From Kaistia terrae (lineage in GTDB: Bacteria; Pseudomonadota; Alphaproteobacteria; Rhizobiales; Kaistiaceae), in assembly GCF_026344005.1 (NCBI RefSeq), contig NZ_JAPKNH010000001.1:744001-808000 (forward strand): DNA of 64,000 nt, in the 5' to 3' direction. Each line of letters starts with the position of its first letter. Position 1 is the first letter of the stretch. The notes beneath the pieces are model-generated. The model did no database searches. It saw nothing but the letters and a program-made list of their open reading frames with translations, and had not been told where the DNA came from. Below are positions 1-9,079 of the stretch, piece by piece. The translations under genes and the position numbers were made by a program.

Positions 1-228
1 GTTCGGGCGACGGTCATGTTCGGACGTCCTTCGAAGCGATGGGCCTACGGGGCAGAGGACGACATACGACGGCATCATCGTCGCGGCAAGTCCGCCTCCC
101 TTTTGAGCGGGTGGACATTACATCGCCACTCTCACTTGCAAAAATTGGTATTCATTGCTGATGTTCGCAAAGAAGAGCGCCTGGGAATCAATTATTGATA
201 GGCCATTCTGCGGGCGCGGAGAAAACTA
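1..228. other. Intergenic region upstream of the ROK regulator
   Basis: No convincing gene is seen. A reverse-strand ATG at positions 17-15 could be the first codon of a divergent gene lying outside the window, but only five codons are visible. An A/T-rich patch at about 138-160 is the likeliest place for the regulator's promoter or operator. Confidence 0.3.
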
Positions 229-1515
229 GTGCAGAGCAAAGCCGACACCGAACTCGTGCGTCGCCAGAACCGAGGCCTGGTCCTGGGAGCGCTGCGGCGT
301 GCCGGACCTTTGGCGCGGGTCGAACTCGGCCGCGAGACGGGGCTGAGCCCCGCCACGATCTCGGCCATTACCGGCGATCTTCTGTCCGAACACATTCTCG
401 TGGCCGCCGATATCGACGAGCGCGCCGAACGGCCGCTGGGTCGCGGCCGGCCGCGCGTGGCGCTGACGCTGAACGACGACGCCGCCTACGTGCTGGGCGT
501 CAAGATCGCGCTCAACACGGTGACGCTTCTCCTCAGCGACTATTCCGGCCATCTGCGCGACAGCCGCCGTCACACCGTCTCGACGATGGGGCTGGATGCC
601 CCAGCCTTCGTGGCGCGCCTGATCGACATCATCCGGGGCTATCTTGCCGATCGGGAGATTGCGCCTTCGCGCGTCTCGGAGATTTCGATCGCCATTCCCG
701 GCACAGTCGACGAGACGACCGGCACCTTGCTCTGGAGCCCGACGGTTGCCGTCGATGTCGGGGCGATCCCCGGCCCGGTTTCCGAAGCGCTCGGCATTCG
801 TGCGTCGATGACCAATGACGTCAACATGATCGCGCAGGCGCTGCATTCGCGCGATCCGGTTCGTTTCGGCGGCACCTTCGCCACCATCTTCATCGCCTAT
901 GGCGTCGGCATGGGGCTCTATATCAACGGGCGGATGTTTACCGGCGCCTATGGAGCGGGCGCCGAGTTCGGCCATGCCAATCACATGCCCGGCGGCGCGC
1001 TGTGTCGCTGCGGCCGGCGCGGCTGCATAGAAGCGTATGTCGCCGATTATGCGATCTATCGCGCGGTCGAGGACCTGCCGCCGGATCTGTCGCCGACCGA
1101 GATCGATCCCGACGCCGAGACGATGGCCAAGCTCGAGGCCAGGGCGCGAGCGGGTGAGGATCGCGTGAAAATGGCCTATCATCAGGCAGGCTTGGCGCTG
1201 GGTTATGGCCTGTCGCGGTTGATCGCGCTGCTCAACCCGCAGCGCGTCGCCTTCACCGGGCGCGGCGTCGCCGCCTTCGACCTGATGGAAGCGGGCTTTC
1301 GTGCCGGCCTCGATGAGGGGTTGGTGCCCGAGCTGGCGCGCATGACCGAGATCGAGGTTTCCTCCGCCGAGGACGATCTGGTCGATGTCGGCATTCTTGC
1401 CGGCGCCATGCAGCGGCTCGACCGCGAGGTTTTTGCCAGTTCCGACCATGATCCGGTCGTGCTGCCGAAGCCGGCGGTTACGCTGCACGCACCGGCCGAA
1501 TCCGCCAAAGCCTGA
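229..1515 (+). CDS. ROK family transcriptional regulator (NagC/XylR-like)
   Basis: A 428-aa protein with an N-terminal winged helix-turn-helix (about residues 10-60) followed by a ROK sugar-binding fold. The ROK zinc signature is present: a GH pair, then Cys259, Cys261 and Cys266 in a CRCGRRGCIE motif. The N-terminal phosphate-binding DxGxT loop of ROK kinases is replaced by VLGVKIALNTV, so it is probably a sugar-responsive repressor and not a kinase. The start is a GTG preceded by GCGGAG. No sugar operon lies downstream, so the target genes are probably upstream, outside the window. The ligand cannot be named. Confidence 0.88.
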   Translation: MQSKADTELVRRQNRGLVLGALRRAGPLARVELGRETGLSPATISAITGDLLSEHILVAADIDERAERPLGRGRPRVALTLNDDAAYVLGVKIALNTVTLLLSDYSGHLRDSRRHTVSTMGLDAPAFVARLIDIIRGYLADREIAPSRVSEISIAIPGTVDETTGTLLWSPTVAVDVGAIPGPVSEALGIRASMTNDVNMIAQALHSRDPVRFGGTFATIFIAYGVGMGLYINGRMFTGAYGAGAEFGHANHMPGGALCRCGRRGCIEAYVADYAIYRAVEDLPPDLSPTEIDPDAETMAKLEARARAGEDRVKMAYHQAGLALGYGLSRLIALLNPQRVAFTGRGVAAFDLMEAGFRAGLDEGLVPELARMTEIEVSSAEDDLVDVGILAGAMQRLDREVFASSDHDPVVLPKPAVTLHAPAESAKA

Positions 1516-1519
1516 TCAT

Positions 1520-2683
1520 TCAGGCTAGCCAGTTCTCCAGCCGCTCGGCCGCTTCGGCGATTTCCGTCGTCGCGCCGGCGAAGGAAAAGCGGATATGGGC
1601 CGGGCCGTGGATGCGGTCGAAATCCGCGCCCGGCGTGGCCGAAATGCCGGCCTCGGCAAGCATCTTCTGCGCGAAATCGGCCGAATCGTTCGAGAAGCGG
1701 CGCACCGACGCGTAGATGTAGAAGGCGCCATCGACGGGGAAATAGTCGTCGAAGCCGATCTTCGGCAGCTTTTCGAGCAGCAGCTTGCGGTTGGCGGCAT
1801 AGCCGGCCTTGATGATTTCCAGTTCGTCGGTCGCATCGAACGCGGCAAGGGCGGCGCGCTGCGACAGGTCCGGCGCGGAGATGTAGAGGCTCTGGGCGAT
1901 CCGCTCGATCGGGCGCACCAGAATTTCCGGCAGCACCATCCAGCCGATCCGCCAGCCGGTCATGCAGTAATATTTCGAGAACGAGTTGATGACGATGGCG
2001 CGGTCGCTGGTCTTCAGCGCCGTCTCGGCGACGCCGTCATAGACGAGGCCATGATAGATTTCGTCCGAGATGAAGCGGATGCCCAGTTCGTCCGAGGCGC
2101 GGATCAGGGCGGCCAGCGCGTCCGGCGTCATCATCGTGCCGGTCGGATTGCCGGGGCTGGCGATCAGGATGCCGGCCAGCGGCTTTTCCGCATGCACGCG
2201 CTCCAGCATTTCCGGCGTGATCGCGTGCCGGGTCTCGGCTGATGTCTCGATCTCGACCACCTCCAGCCCGAGCGCACCCAGAATGTTGCGATAGGCGGGA
2301 TAACCCGGCGAGGCGATCGCGACACGGTCGCCGGCGTCGAAAGCGGCGAGGAAGGCGAGGTTGAAGCCGGCCGATGAACCCGTCGTGATGGCGATCCGCG
2401 AGGCGGGAACCTCGATGCCGTGCGTATCGGCATAATATTGCGCGATGCGCTGGCGCAGCGCCCGTGAGCCAAGCGCTTCGGTATAGCCGATGCGCCCCGC
2501 GTCGAGCGCGGCGCGGGCAGCATCTAGCACCGGCTTCGGTGCCGAGGCGCCGGGTTCGCCGATCTCCATGCGGATGATCCGCTCACCCTTCGCGATCCGA
2601 TCGAACGCTGCCGACATCACGTCCATGGCGATGAAGGGGGAGACATCGCTTCGACGCGATGGCGAACGATCGGGAGGCAACAT
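1520..2683 (-). CDS. Pyridoxal phosphate-dependent class I/II aminotransferase
   Basis: A fold-type I aminotransferase of about 387 aa. Visible features are the SPGNPTG substrate and cofactor loop, the SDEIYHG motif with the cofactor-binding Asp, the PLP lysine at about residue 237 in SFSKYYCMTGWRIGW, and the C-terminal substrate-binding Arg in HIRFSFA. It probably moves an amino group between an aspartate- or aromatic-type amino acid and a 2-oxoacid; substrate is not readable. The ATG at 2683 is chosen; a longer frame starts at 2749 and a shorter one is possible at MDVMSAAF. It is convergent with the ROK gene (4-bp gap) and divergent from the protease gene. Confidence 0.87.
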   Translation of the reverse strand: MLPPDRSPSRRSDVSPFIAMDVMSAAFDRIAKGERIIRMEIGEPGASAPKPVLDAARAALDAGRIGYTEALGSRALRQRIAQYYADTHGIEVPASRIAITTGSSAGFNLAFLAAFDAGDRVAIASPGYPAYRNILGALGLEVVEIETSAETRHAITPEMLERVHAEKPLAGILIASPGNPTGTMMTPDALAALIRASDELGIRFISDEIYHGLVYDGVAETALKTSDRAIVINSFSKYYCMTGWRIGWMVLPEILVRPIERIAQSLYISAPDLSQRAALAAFDATDELEIIKAGYAANRKLLLEKLPKIGFDDYFPVDGAFYIYASVRRFSNDSADFAQKMLAEAGISATPGADFDRIHGPAHIRFSFAGATTEIAEAAERLENWLA

Positions 2684-2829
2684 GGCAGGCGGTTCCGGAC
2701 ACGGGAGGAAAAGTCTTGCTATCGCCCCATTTTCTGCGCATCCGTCCAAGGGGGATGTCGTTTGCGATAGCGCAAGGCGGCTTCATACAATTCGCCGGCC
2801 GCGAGGGAAAGGCTGGAGGAGGGGGATCC

Positions 2830-4215
2830 GTGTCGATTGCAGTAGAGCGCGTGGTTCGAGGTATTCTGGGCGGGCTCGTCGCCGTCACCATGATAGGGGT
2901 GGCGACGCTGGAACGCGCGCAGGCTCAATCGCGCGTGGCGCTGGTGCGCGATGCGGAAACCGAAGCGCTGATCCAGGATTATCTGAAGCCGATCTTCAAG
3001 GCGGCGGGCCTGCGCGCTACCTCGGTCGAGCTCTATCTGGTCAATAATCCGTCCTTCAACGCCTTCGTCGCCTCGGGCGACAAGATTTTCGTCAACACCG
3101 GCGCCATCATCGATTCGAAAACGCCGAACGAACTGATCGGCGTGCTCGCGCACGAGACCGGGCATCTCGCCGGCAATCACCAGATCCAGCTTCGCCAGCA
3201 GCTCGAGACCGCCAGGACGATGGCCATGATCGGCAGCGTTGTCGGCATGGGCGCGGCGATCGCGGGTGCGGCATCCGGTTCGGGCGACGCGGCGCGCGCC
3301 GGTGGCGGCATCGCCATGGGGTCGGGCGAAGTGGTCCGGCGCGGCCTGCTTGCCTATCAGCGTTCGGAGGAGATGGCGGCCGACCGTTTGGCGCTCACCT
3401 ATCTCGACAAGAGCGGCCAATCGGCCAAGGGCATGATCACGACGTTCCAGCGTTTTGCCGACAACACGCTTTTCTCCAGCCAGGGCACCAATCCGTATCT
3501 CCAGAGCCATCCGATGCCGAGCGAGCGCATCGACCTGATCGAGAGCGCGGCCAGAAAGAGCAAGTTCTACAACACCCTGGATTCGAAGGAGCTGCAGGCT
3601 CGCCACGACATGGTGCGCGCCAAGCTCTCGGCCTTTTCCGAAGACTCGATGCAGGTGATACGGCGCTATCCGCCGAGCGACACCTCGATGCCGGCGCGCT
3701 ATGCGCGGGCGATCCTGGCGTACAAGGCCGGCAATTCGCGCAACGCCATCGACCAGGTCGGCGCGCTGATCAAGTCGCGGCCGAACTTCCCCTATTTCTA
3801 CGAGCTCCAGGGCCAGGTCCTTCTGGAATCGGGACGCGCGAAGGAAGCCGTCGCGCCGCTGCGCAAGGCCGTGGCGGCAGCGCCGCGCTCGGGCCTGCTG
3901 CGCATCATGCTGGGGCAGGCGCTGGTCGAGCTCGGCGATCCCAAGTCGATCGACGAGGCGGTGAAGAACCTCACCATCGGCCTGCAGACGGATCCGGATA
4001 TGCCGATCGGTCATCGCAGCCTGGCGCGCGCCTATGCGCTGCGCGGCGACATCGCCATGGCCGACCTTGCTACCGCGCAGGGCGAATTCGCCGAAGGCAA
4101 GTTCAAGGAAGCGAAGTCCCGCGCCAAGCGCGCCCAAACCAAATTTAAGGCAGGATCGCCTGCCTGGCTTCGTGCCGACGACATTCTGTCTTATACACCG
4201 CCTTCGAAGAAATAA
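2830..4215 (+). CDS. M48 family metalloprotease with TPR-like C-terminus (BepA/YfgC-like)
   Basis: A 461-aa secreted zinc protease. A signal peptide covers about residues 1-37 and ends near AQA. The HExxH zinc motif is in AHETGHLAGNH and the third ligand is the Glu in RSEEMAADRLAL. The second half holds helical TPR-like repeats, as in BepA, a periplasmic protease that checks outer-membrane protein assembly. The GTG start at 2830 is chosen because a strong GGAGGAGGGGG ribosome site lies just before it; upstream in-frame ATGs at 2659 and 2755 lack one. It is probably cotranscribed with the thiol oxidoreductase gene after it, and both proteins serve envelope quality control. Confidence 0.9.
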   Translation: MSIAVERVVRGILGGLVAVTMIGVATLERAQAQSRVALVRDAETEALIQDYLKPIFKAAGLRATSVELYLVNNPSFNAFVASGDKIFVNTGAIIDSKTPNELIGVLAHETGHLAGNHQIQLRQQLETARTMAMIGSVVGMGAAIAGAASGSGDAARAGGGIAMGSGEVVRRGLLAYQRSEEMAADRLALTYLDKSGQSAKGMITTFQRFADNTLFSSQGTNPYLQSHPMPSERIDLIESAARKSKFYNTLDSKELQARHDMVRAKLSAFSEDSMQVIRRYPPSDTSMPARYARAILAYKAGNSRNAIDQVGALIKSRPNFPYFYELQGQVLLESGRAKEAVAPLRKAVAAAPRSGLLRIMLGQALVELGDPKSIDEAVKNLTIGLQTDPDMPIGHRSLARAYALRGDIAMADLATAQGEFAEGKFKEAKSRAKRAQTKFKAGSPAWLRADDILSYTPPSKK

Positions 4216-4280
4216 TTGATCCGGTCTGCCTGTCGGTCGCCGCTGGCGATTGGTAGCCCGGCCCCAAACAGGTGAATGCA

Positions 4281-5051
4281 ATGTCGAGACACTTCTTCGC
4301 TGCGGCCTTCGCCGCGCTCGCCCTGACCGTTGCCATGCCCGCCGTCTTGCCGGCGCAGGCCGCGAGCTTTTCCGAAAGCCAGCAGACCGAGATCGGCGAC
4401 CTGGTGAAGGACTACCTGATGAAGAATCCGGAAGTCATTCGCGATGCGATGGAGGAACTCCAGCGCAAGGAGCAGCTCGCGGAGGCCGAGGCCCGCAAGA
4501 CCGGCGTCGCCAAATATGCCGATCAGCTGTTCAATTCGAAGCGCCACGCCGTGATCGGCAATCCGAAGGGCGACGTCACGCTGGTCGAGTTCTTCGATTA
4601 CAATTGCGGCTACTGCAAGCGCGCCCATGCCGACATGCAGAAGCTGATCGACGAGGACAAGGGTCTTCGCGTCATCCTGAAGGAATTCCCGGTTCTGGGG
4701 CAGGGCTCGGAGGAGGCCGCCCAGGTCGCCGTCGCGGTCAACCGGCTGTCGCCGGAGAAGTACAAGGCGTTCTACGACGAGCTGCTGATGAGCCGCGGAG
4801 CGGTCGACGGCGCGCGGGCGCTCGCTGTCGCTGCCGACCAGGGCCTCGACAAGGCCGCAATCCAGGCGCACCTCAAGGATCCCGAAGTCGCCGCCACGAT
4901 CAACGAATCCTATACCCTGGCGCAGGCTCTCGGCATCAACGGCACGCCATCCTACGTTCTGCAGAACGACGTGGTGGTTGGCGCGGTTGGCTATGATGCG
5001 CTGAAGGAGAAGATCAAATCCGTGCGCGCCTGCGGTTCGGTGACGTGCTGA
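4281..5051 (+). CDS. DsbA family protein (thiol:disulfide oxidoreductase, Com1-like)
   Basis: A 256-aa periplasmic protein with a signal peptide (about residues 1-28), a charged helical region and a thioredoxin-fold DsbA domain. The redox motif is Cys109-Gly-Tyr-Cys112 and the cis-proline loop is GTPSYV near residue 220. It should oxidise or isomerise disulfides in exported proteins. Two extra cysteines sit at the extreme C-terminus (RACGSVTC), as in other rhizobial Com1-like proteins. The ATG at 4281 is chosen because AGGTGA lies five bases before it; a GTG at 4272 is in frame but overlaps that site. It follows the M48 protease by 65 bp. Confidence 0.9.
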   Translation: MSRHFFAAAFAALALTVAMPAVLPAQAASFSESQQTEIGDLVKDYLMKNPEVIRDAMEELQRKEQLAEAEARKTGVAKYADQLFNSKRHAVIGNPKGDVTLVEFFDYNCGYCKRAHADMQKLIDEDKGLRVILKEFPVLGQGSEEAAQVAVAVNRLSPEKYKAFYDELLMSRGAVDGARALAVAADQGLDKAAIQAHLKDPEVAATINESYTLAQALGINGTPSYVLQNDVVVGAVGYDALKEKIKSVRACGSVTC

Positions 5052-5063
5052 TCGTGTAATCGC

Positions 5064-5167
5064 GCGAGTGTTTCACCGTTTCCCTGAAACGGCGCAACAC
5101 TCTAACTCTTTGTCTGGTCGCGTTTTCTTCACGCGAACCGCACACACTTCGCTTGAAAACGCTCGAG
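5064..5167 (-). repeat. Copy 1 of a dispersed two-hairpin intergenic repeat
   Basis: Read on the minus strand this about 104-bp block aligns nearly end to end with 62616-62721 on the plus strand. Shared pieces are GCGTTTTC, GCGAAGTGTG, GTTCGCGT, AAGAAAACGCGACCA, GAGTTAGAGT and AAACGGTGAAA. It folds as a long hairpin closed by GCGTTTTC and GAAAACGC, then a second hairpin closed by CCGTTTC and GAAACGG. Confidence 0.75.
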
Positions 5168-5242
5168 GGATGAGCCGGTCGAGATTCATGAAACGTTAAG
5201 CGAAATTCGTGAATCGCCAGGCCGAGATTCTTGGGACAGTAT

Positions 5243-5271
5243 CCCCGAGGCGACAGTTTCGGGGCTTTTCC
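5243..5271 (+). terminator. Possible rho-independent terminator after the DsbA-like gene
   Basis: CCCCGA at 5243-5248 can pair with TCGGGG at 5259-5264 around a 10-base loop, and a pyrimidine run CTTTTCCTTT follows. The stem is short and it lies 190 bp after the stop, so it might instead belong to the aroQ leader. Confidence 0.4.
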
Positions 5272-5351
5272 TTTATTCCGCGACCCCCTATAACCGGCCA
5301 ACTTCGCCGCAAGGGTCCATCCTTGCAGGGCCCTCGGTAGAAAAATCATCG

Positions 5352-5789
5352 ATGACAGTCGCAGTACTCGTTCTCAACGGTCCCAACCTGAACATGCTCG
5401 GCAAGCGGGAGCCCGGCGTTTACGGCTCCAAGACGCTGGCTGAAATTGAAGTGGAAACGAAGGCTGCCGGCGAGCAGTTGGGCCTGGCGGTTGATTTCCG
5501 CCAGTCCAACCATGAAGGCATGCTGATCGACTGGATCCACGAGGCGCTCGGACGGTTCCGGGGCATCGTGATCAATCCCGGCGCCTACACGCATACTTCG
5601 ATCGCCCTGCACGACGCGATCCGCGCCGTGGGACTCCCCACGATCGAGCTGCATCTTTCCAATGTCTTCGCGCGCGAAGATTTCCGACATCATTCCTATG
5701 TTTCCCCTGTCGCCGCTGGCGTGATCTGCGGTTTCGGAGCCGCAGGCTACGGGCTGGCGCTTCAAGCGCTGCAACCGCTCGTCGAGTGA
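5352..5789 (+). CDS. aroQ: Type II 3-dehydroquinate dehydratase
   Basis: Converts 3-dehydroquinate to 3-dehydroshikimate in the shikimate pathway. The 145-aa length is normal for the dodecameric type II enzyme. Motifs in order: NGPNLNMLGKREPGVYG with the catalytic tyrosine, RQSNHEGMLIDWIHEA, NPGAYTHTSIALHDA, and IELHLSNVFAREDFRHHS with the catalytic histidine. It heads an aroQ-accB-accC run, a neighbourhood common in alphaproteobacteria; accB begins 36 bp after its stop. Confidence 0.96.
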   Translation: MTVAVLVLNGPNLNMLGKREPGVYGSKTLAEIEVETKAAGEQLGLAVDFRQSNHEGMLIDWIHEALGRFRGIVINPGAYTHTSIALHDAIRAVGLPTIELHLSNVFAREDFRHHSYVSPVAAGVICGFGAAGYGLALQALQPLVE

Positions 5790-5825
5790 GCGAGGGGGAA
5801 CGGCCTCAATGAAAGAACAAAGGGC

Positions 5826-6287
5826 ATGACGAGCAAAAATTCGACGATCGATCAGACATTGATCCGGCAGCTTGCGCTGTTGTTGACCGAGACGGATCTC
5901 ACGGAGATCGAAGTCGAGCACGAGGATCTTCGTATCCGCGTCGCGCGCAACGTCACGGTCGCACCCGCTGCCTACCAGGTAGCGGCACCGGTCGCTCCGG
6001 TCGCCGTGGCATCGGCTCCGGCAGCACCCGTGGAAGTCAGCCTCGCTGGCCATCCGGGCGTTGTCCCGTCTCCGATGGTCGGCACGGCCTACCGTTCGGC
6101 AGAGCCCGGCGCCAAGACCTTCATCGAGATCGGCGACACCGTCCGCGAGGGCCAGACGCTGCTGATCGTCGAAGCCATGAAGACGATGAACCAGATTCCG
6201 TCGCCGCGTTCCGGCGTCGTCAAGGCCATCATGGTCGAGGACGGCCAGCCGGTTGAATATGGCGAACCGCTTCTGATCATCGAATGA
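5826..6287 (+). CDS. accB: Biotin carboxyl carrier protein of acetyl-CoA carboxylase
   Basis: A 153-aa carrier whose biotin swings between AccC and the carboxyltransferase to make malonyl-CoA. The N-terminal region is followed by an Ala/Pro/Val-rich linker (about residues 43-72), then the biotinyl domain with the EAMKTMN motif; biotin is attached at Lys119. The stop overlaps a possible ATG for accC (ATGA at 6284), so the two are cotranscribed and probably translationally coupled. accA and accD are not in the window. Confidence 0.97.
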   Translation: MTSKNSTIDQTLIRQLALLLTETDLTEIEVEHEDLRIRVARNVTVAPAAYQVAAPVAPVAVASAPAAPVEVSLAGHPGVVPSPMVGTAYRSAEPGAKTFIEIGDTVREGQTLLIVEAMKTMNQIPSPRSGVVKAIMVEDGQPVEYGEPLLIIE

Positions 6288-6301
6288 GCGCTGTAGTGCC
6301 G

Positions 6302-7645
6302 ATGTTCAACAAGATCCTGATTGCCAATCGCGGTGAAATCGCCCTCCGCATCCTTCGCGCCTGCAAGGAGCTCGGGATTCAGACGGTCGCTGCGCATTCG
6401 ACGGCCGACGCCGATGCCATGCACGTTCGCCTCGCGGATGAGAGCGTCTGCATCGGCCCGCCGCCCGCGCGCGACAGCTATCTGAATATTCCCTCGCTGC
6501 TCGCCGCCTGCGAGATCACGGGCGCCGACGCCATCCATCCCGGCTACGGCTTCCTCTCCGAAAATGCGCGCTTCGCGGAAATTCTCGAAGCGCACAACCT
6601 GACCTTCATCGGACCGAAGTCCGAGCACATTCGCATCATGGGCGACAAGATCGAGGCGAAGCGCACGGCGAAGCGCCTTGGCATTCCCGTCGTTCCCGGT
6701 TCGGAAGGCGCGCTCAAGGACGAAGCCGACGCGATCCGCAACGGAGCCGAGATCGGCTATCCGGTGCTGATCAAGGCATCGTCGGGCGGCGGCGGTCGCG
6801 GCATGAAGGTGGCGCGTTCGGAGGCTGATGTCGTCATCGCCTTCCAGACGGCCCGTTCGGAGGCCAAGGCAGCCTTCGGCGACGACGCCGTCTACATGGA
6901 AAAGTATCTGGAGAAGCCCCGCCACATCGAGATCCAGATTCTCGGTGACGGCAAGGGCTACGCCGTGCATCTGGGCGAGCGCGATTGCTCGCTGCAGCGT
7001 CGGCACCAGAAGGTCTGGGAAGAGGCGGGTTCGCCGGCTCTCAACGACGACGAGCGCCACAAGATCGGCGCCGTCTGCGCCAAGGCTGTCGCCGATCTAG
7101 GCTATTCCGGCGCCGGCACGATCGAGTTCCTCTACGAGGACGGCGAGTTCTATTTCATCGAGATGAACACGCGCCTGCAGGTGGAGCATCCGATCACGGA
7201 AGCTGTCACCGGCATCGATCTGGTCAACGAGCAGATCCGCATCGCCGCCGGCAGCGGCCTGTCGTTCCGGCAGGAAGATGTGAAGTTCCAGGGCCACGCC
7301 ATCGAATGCCGCATCAACGCCGAGGACCCGCGTACCTTCGCGCCGTCACCGGGCAAGATCACCTACTACCACCCGCCGGGCGGTTTGGGCGTTCGCGTCG
7401 ATTCGGGCGTCTATCAGGGCTATAAGATCCCGCCCTATTACGACAGCCTGATCGGCAAGCTGATCGTGCATGGACGCAACCGCGTCGAATGCATGATGCG
7501 TTTGCGTCGCGCGCTCGATGAGTTCGTCGTCGACGGCATCAAGACGACGATTCCGCTCTTCCGCCAGCTGGTGGACGATCAGGACATCGCCGACGGCCGC
7601 TACGACATCCATTGGCTGGAAAAGAAGCTGGCTGTGGACCAGTAG
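6302..7645 (+). CDS. accC: Acetyl-CoA carboxylase biotin carboxylase subunit
   Basis: A 447-aa ATP-grasp enzyme that carboxylates the biotin on AccB with ATP and bicarbonate. It begins [17 protein letters not shown], carries the glycine-rich ATP loop [13 protein letters not shown], the [13 protein letters not shown] segment, and the active-site [18 protein letters not shown]. The ATG at 6302 aligns with homologues; an in-frame ATG at 6284 overlaps the accB stop and would add six residues, so the true start could be either. Confidence 0.96.
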   Translation: MFNKILIANRGEIALRILRACKELGIQTVAAHSTADADAMHVRLADESVCIGPPPARDSYLNIPSLLAACEITGADAIHPGYGFLSENARFAEILEAHNLTFIGPKSEHIRIMGDKIEAKRTAKRLGIPVVPGSEGALKDEADAIRNGAEIGYPVLIKASSGGGGRGMKVARSEADVVIAFQTARSEAKAAFGDDAVYMEKYLEKPRHIEIQILGDGKGYAVHLGERDCSLQRRHQKVWEEAGSPALNDDERHKIGAVCAKAVADLGYSGAGTIEFLYEDGEFYFIEMNTRLQVEHPITEAVTGIDLVNEQIRIAAGSGLSFRQEDVKFQGHAIECRINAEDPRTFAPSPGKITYYHPPGGLGVRVDSGVYQGYKIPPYYDSLIGKLIVHGRNRVECMMRLRRALDEFVVDGIKTTIPLFRQLVDDQDIADGRYDIHWLEKKLAVDQ

Positions 7646-7673
7646 GTCCATCGCTACATCCCCCTTTGAGGCG

Positions 7674-7701
7674 GCACGGGAACATGACAATGTTCTCGTG
7701 C
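7674..7701. promoter_or_regulatory. 28-bp imperfect palindrome between accC and aat
   Basis: GCACG (7674-7678) and GAACAT (7680-7685) pair with ATGTTC (7690-7695) and CGTGC (7697-7701) around GACA, with one mismatch. There is no U-run after it, so it is not a typical terminator. It lies 28 bp after accC and 100 bp before aat and could be an operator, an RNA processing site or an attenuating hairpin. Confidence 0.5.
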
Positions 7702-7801
7702 TCTTCCAGGGAGGGGGCGCGATGCGCGGGAATCAGCCAGCGAACACAGATAGTTCCCCGTTCGATTCGTCACGGCTGGAACGCTATCCTGGTGTTGCGT
7801 G

Positions 7802-8479
7802 ATGGCGCGCAAATCGGATCGCTACCCCGAAATAACGCCGCAGATCCTGCTGAAGGCGTATGCGTCCGGCATCTTCCCGATGTCCGACTCGGCCGAGGAT
7901 CCCGGCCTCTACTGGATCGAACCCGAAAGCCGCGGCATCTTCCCGCTCGAGACGTTCCACGTCCCGCGCCGGCTGGCGCGCACCATGCGTCACCAGCCCT
8001 ACGAGATCCGTATCGATTCGGATTTTGATGGCGTGATCGCCGGCTGCGCCGGCAATGCCGACACGCCCTATCGCGACAAGACCTGGATCAACCAGCGCAT
8101 CCGCGCGCTCTATCACGAGCTGTTCACGCTCGGATATTGCCACACCGTCGAGGCGTGGCAGGACGGCAAGCTGGTGGGCGGGCTTTACGGCGTCCGGCTA
8201 CGCGGCGCGTTTTTCGGCGAGAGCATGTTCAGCCACGCGCGCGACGCATCGAAGATCGCGCTCGTCTATCTCGTGGCGCGACTGAAGGCGGGCGGCTTTA
8301 CGCTGCTCGACGCCCAGTTCACCACAGAGCATCTGTCGCAATTCGGCGCGATTGAACTCGACAAGGAAGCCTATCACCAGCGGCTTGACGCCGCCCTTGA
8401 AGGCGATGGCGAGTTTTACGGCTTGGACGGGCGCGCGACGGTCGACGAAGTCTTGCAGTTGGCAAGCCATACGTCATAG
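7802..8479 (+). CDS. aat: Leucyl/phenylalanyl-tRNA-protein transferase
   Basis: Transfers Leu or Phe from aminoacyl-tRNA to proteins with N-terminal Arg or Lys, marking them for ClpAP (N-end rule), in the cytoplasm. The 225-aa protein shows family motifs YASGIFPM, YWIEPESRGIFPLE, TWINQRI, GLYGVRLRGAFFGESMFS and LLDAQFTTEHLSQFGA. An adjacent GTG at 7799 is an equally possible start. Its 3' end overlaps the convergent DUF2155 gene by 64 bp. Confidence 0.95.
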   Translation: MARKSDRYPEITPQILLKAYASGIFPMSDSAEDPGLYWIEPESRGIFPLETFHVPRRLARTMRHQPYEIRIDSDFDGVIAGCAGNADTPYRDKTWINQRIRALYHELFTLGYCHTVEAWQDGKLVGGLYGVRLRGAFFGESMFSHARDASKIALVYLVARLKAGGFTLLDAQFTTEHLSQFGAIELDKEAYHQRLDAALEGDGEFYGLDGRATVDEVLQLASHTS

Positions 8480-8838
8480 ACGGCGTGGTCCACGGCATGC
8501 AGGCCGGGGCTGTCCGCGAACATCCAGCCGGTGAAGATCCGGCGCACCTTGCGGTTCAGCGTGATCTCGTCGACCTCGACGAAGGAGTCCGTCTGCGGCT
8601 GCTCTGTCGGCGGGCGGGAATAGCACGCCCGCGGCGTCACCTGGAGCGCGCCGAATTGCACCGTCTCGTCCATGTAGACGTCGAAGGTGATGATCCGGCC
8701 GGTGATCTTGTCGAGCCCTGCGAACTCGGCGATCGGATTCGTGATCCGCTCCGCGTTGGCGGGCGTGCCAACGAAGAGAGAGGCCAGGGCCGCCACGACA
8801 AATGCCGGGCCGCTGCGTCGTGAAATGAAACGTGTCAT
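8416..8838 (-). CDS. DUF2155 domain-containing secreted protein
   Basis: A 140-aa protein with an N-terminal signal peptide (cleavage near ANA, residue 28) and a DUF2155 domain: ITNPIAEFAGLDKITGRI, the FGALQVTPRACYSRPP block and the end motif FTGWMFADSPGLHAVDHAVYDVWL. Function is unknown. In rhizobia this gene commonly sits beside accB-accC-aat with an NDUFA12-like gene, as I recall; no NDUFA12 gene is seen here. The last ten residues after LANCKT look like a lineage-specific extension. The start is the ATG before the signal peptide (8838); a longer frame to 8988 is rejected because the signal would be internal. Confidence 0.85.
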   Translation of the reverse strand: MTRFISRRSGPAFVVAALASLFVGTPANAERITNPIAEFAGLDKITGRIITFDVYMDETVQFGALQVTPRACYSRPPTEQPQTDSFVEVDEITLNRKVRRIFTGWMFADSPGLHAVDHAVYDVWLANCKTSSTVARPSKP

Positions 8839-9079
8839 GGGATCCCGATGATGACCTTGCACCGCCGGGTTGGTGCTTAACACGCGATTCCGGCGGGGAA
8901 AAGGCGTTGCGCGCATTGAGGCGGCCCGGCCGTGCCGTCCGGGTCTGAAATCGCGCCATATGGCGACCTTTGCGCCTTGATGCGGCACAACGCGGTTGCA
9001 CCTCGCGGCGAGCGGGTCCTATGATCGATGGGCTTTAGGGGGATCGATCGAGGAGGCAGCTCTTGCGGGCTGGATCGGC

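Larger units (their letters stand above)
5052..5351. other. 300-bp gap between the DsbA-like gene and aroQ
   Basis: Holds the dispersed repeat (5064-5167) and a candidate terminator (5243-5271). The remaining 80 bp before aroQ should contain its promoter, but no clear -35/-10 pair was recognised and aroQ lacks an obvious Shine-Dalgarno sequence. Confidence 0.5.

Noticed and set aside
16-198. 60-codon frame at the window start
   Set aside because: No ribosome site, no similarity and unusual composition; better explained as upstream regulatory DNA.
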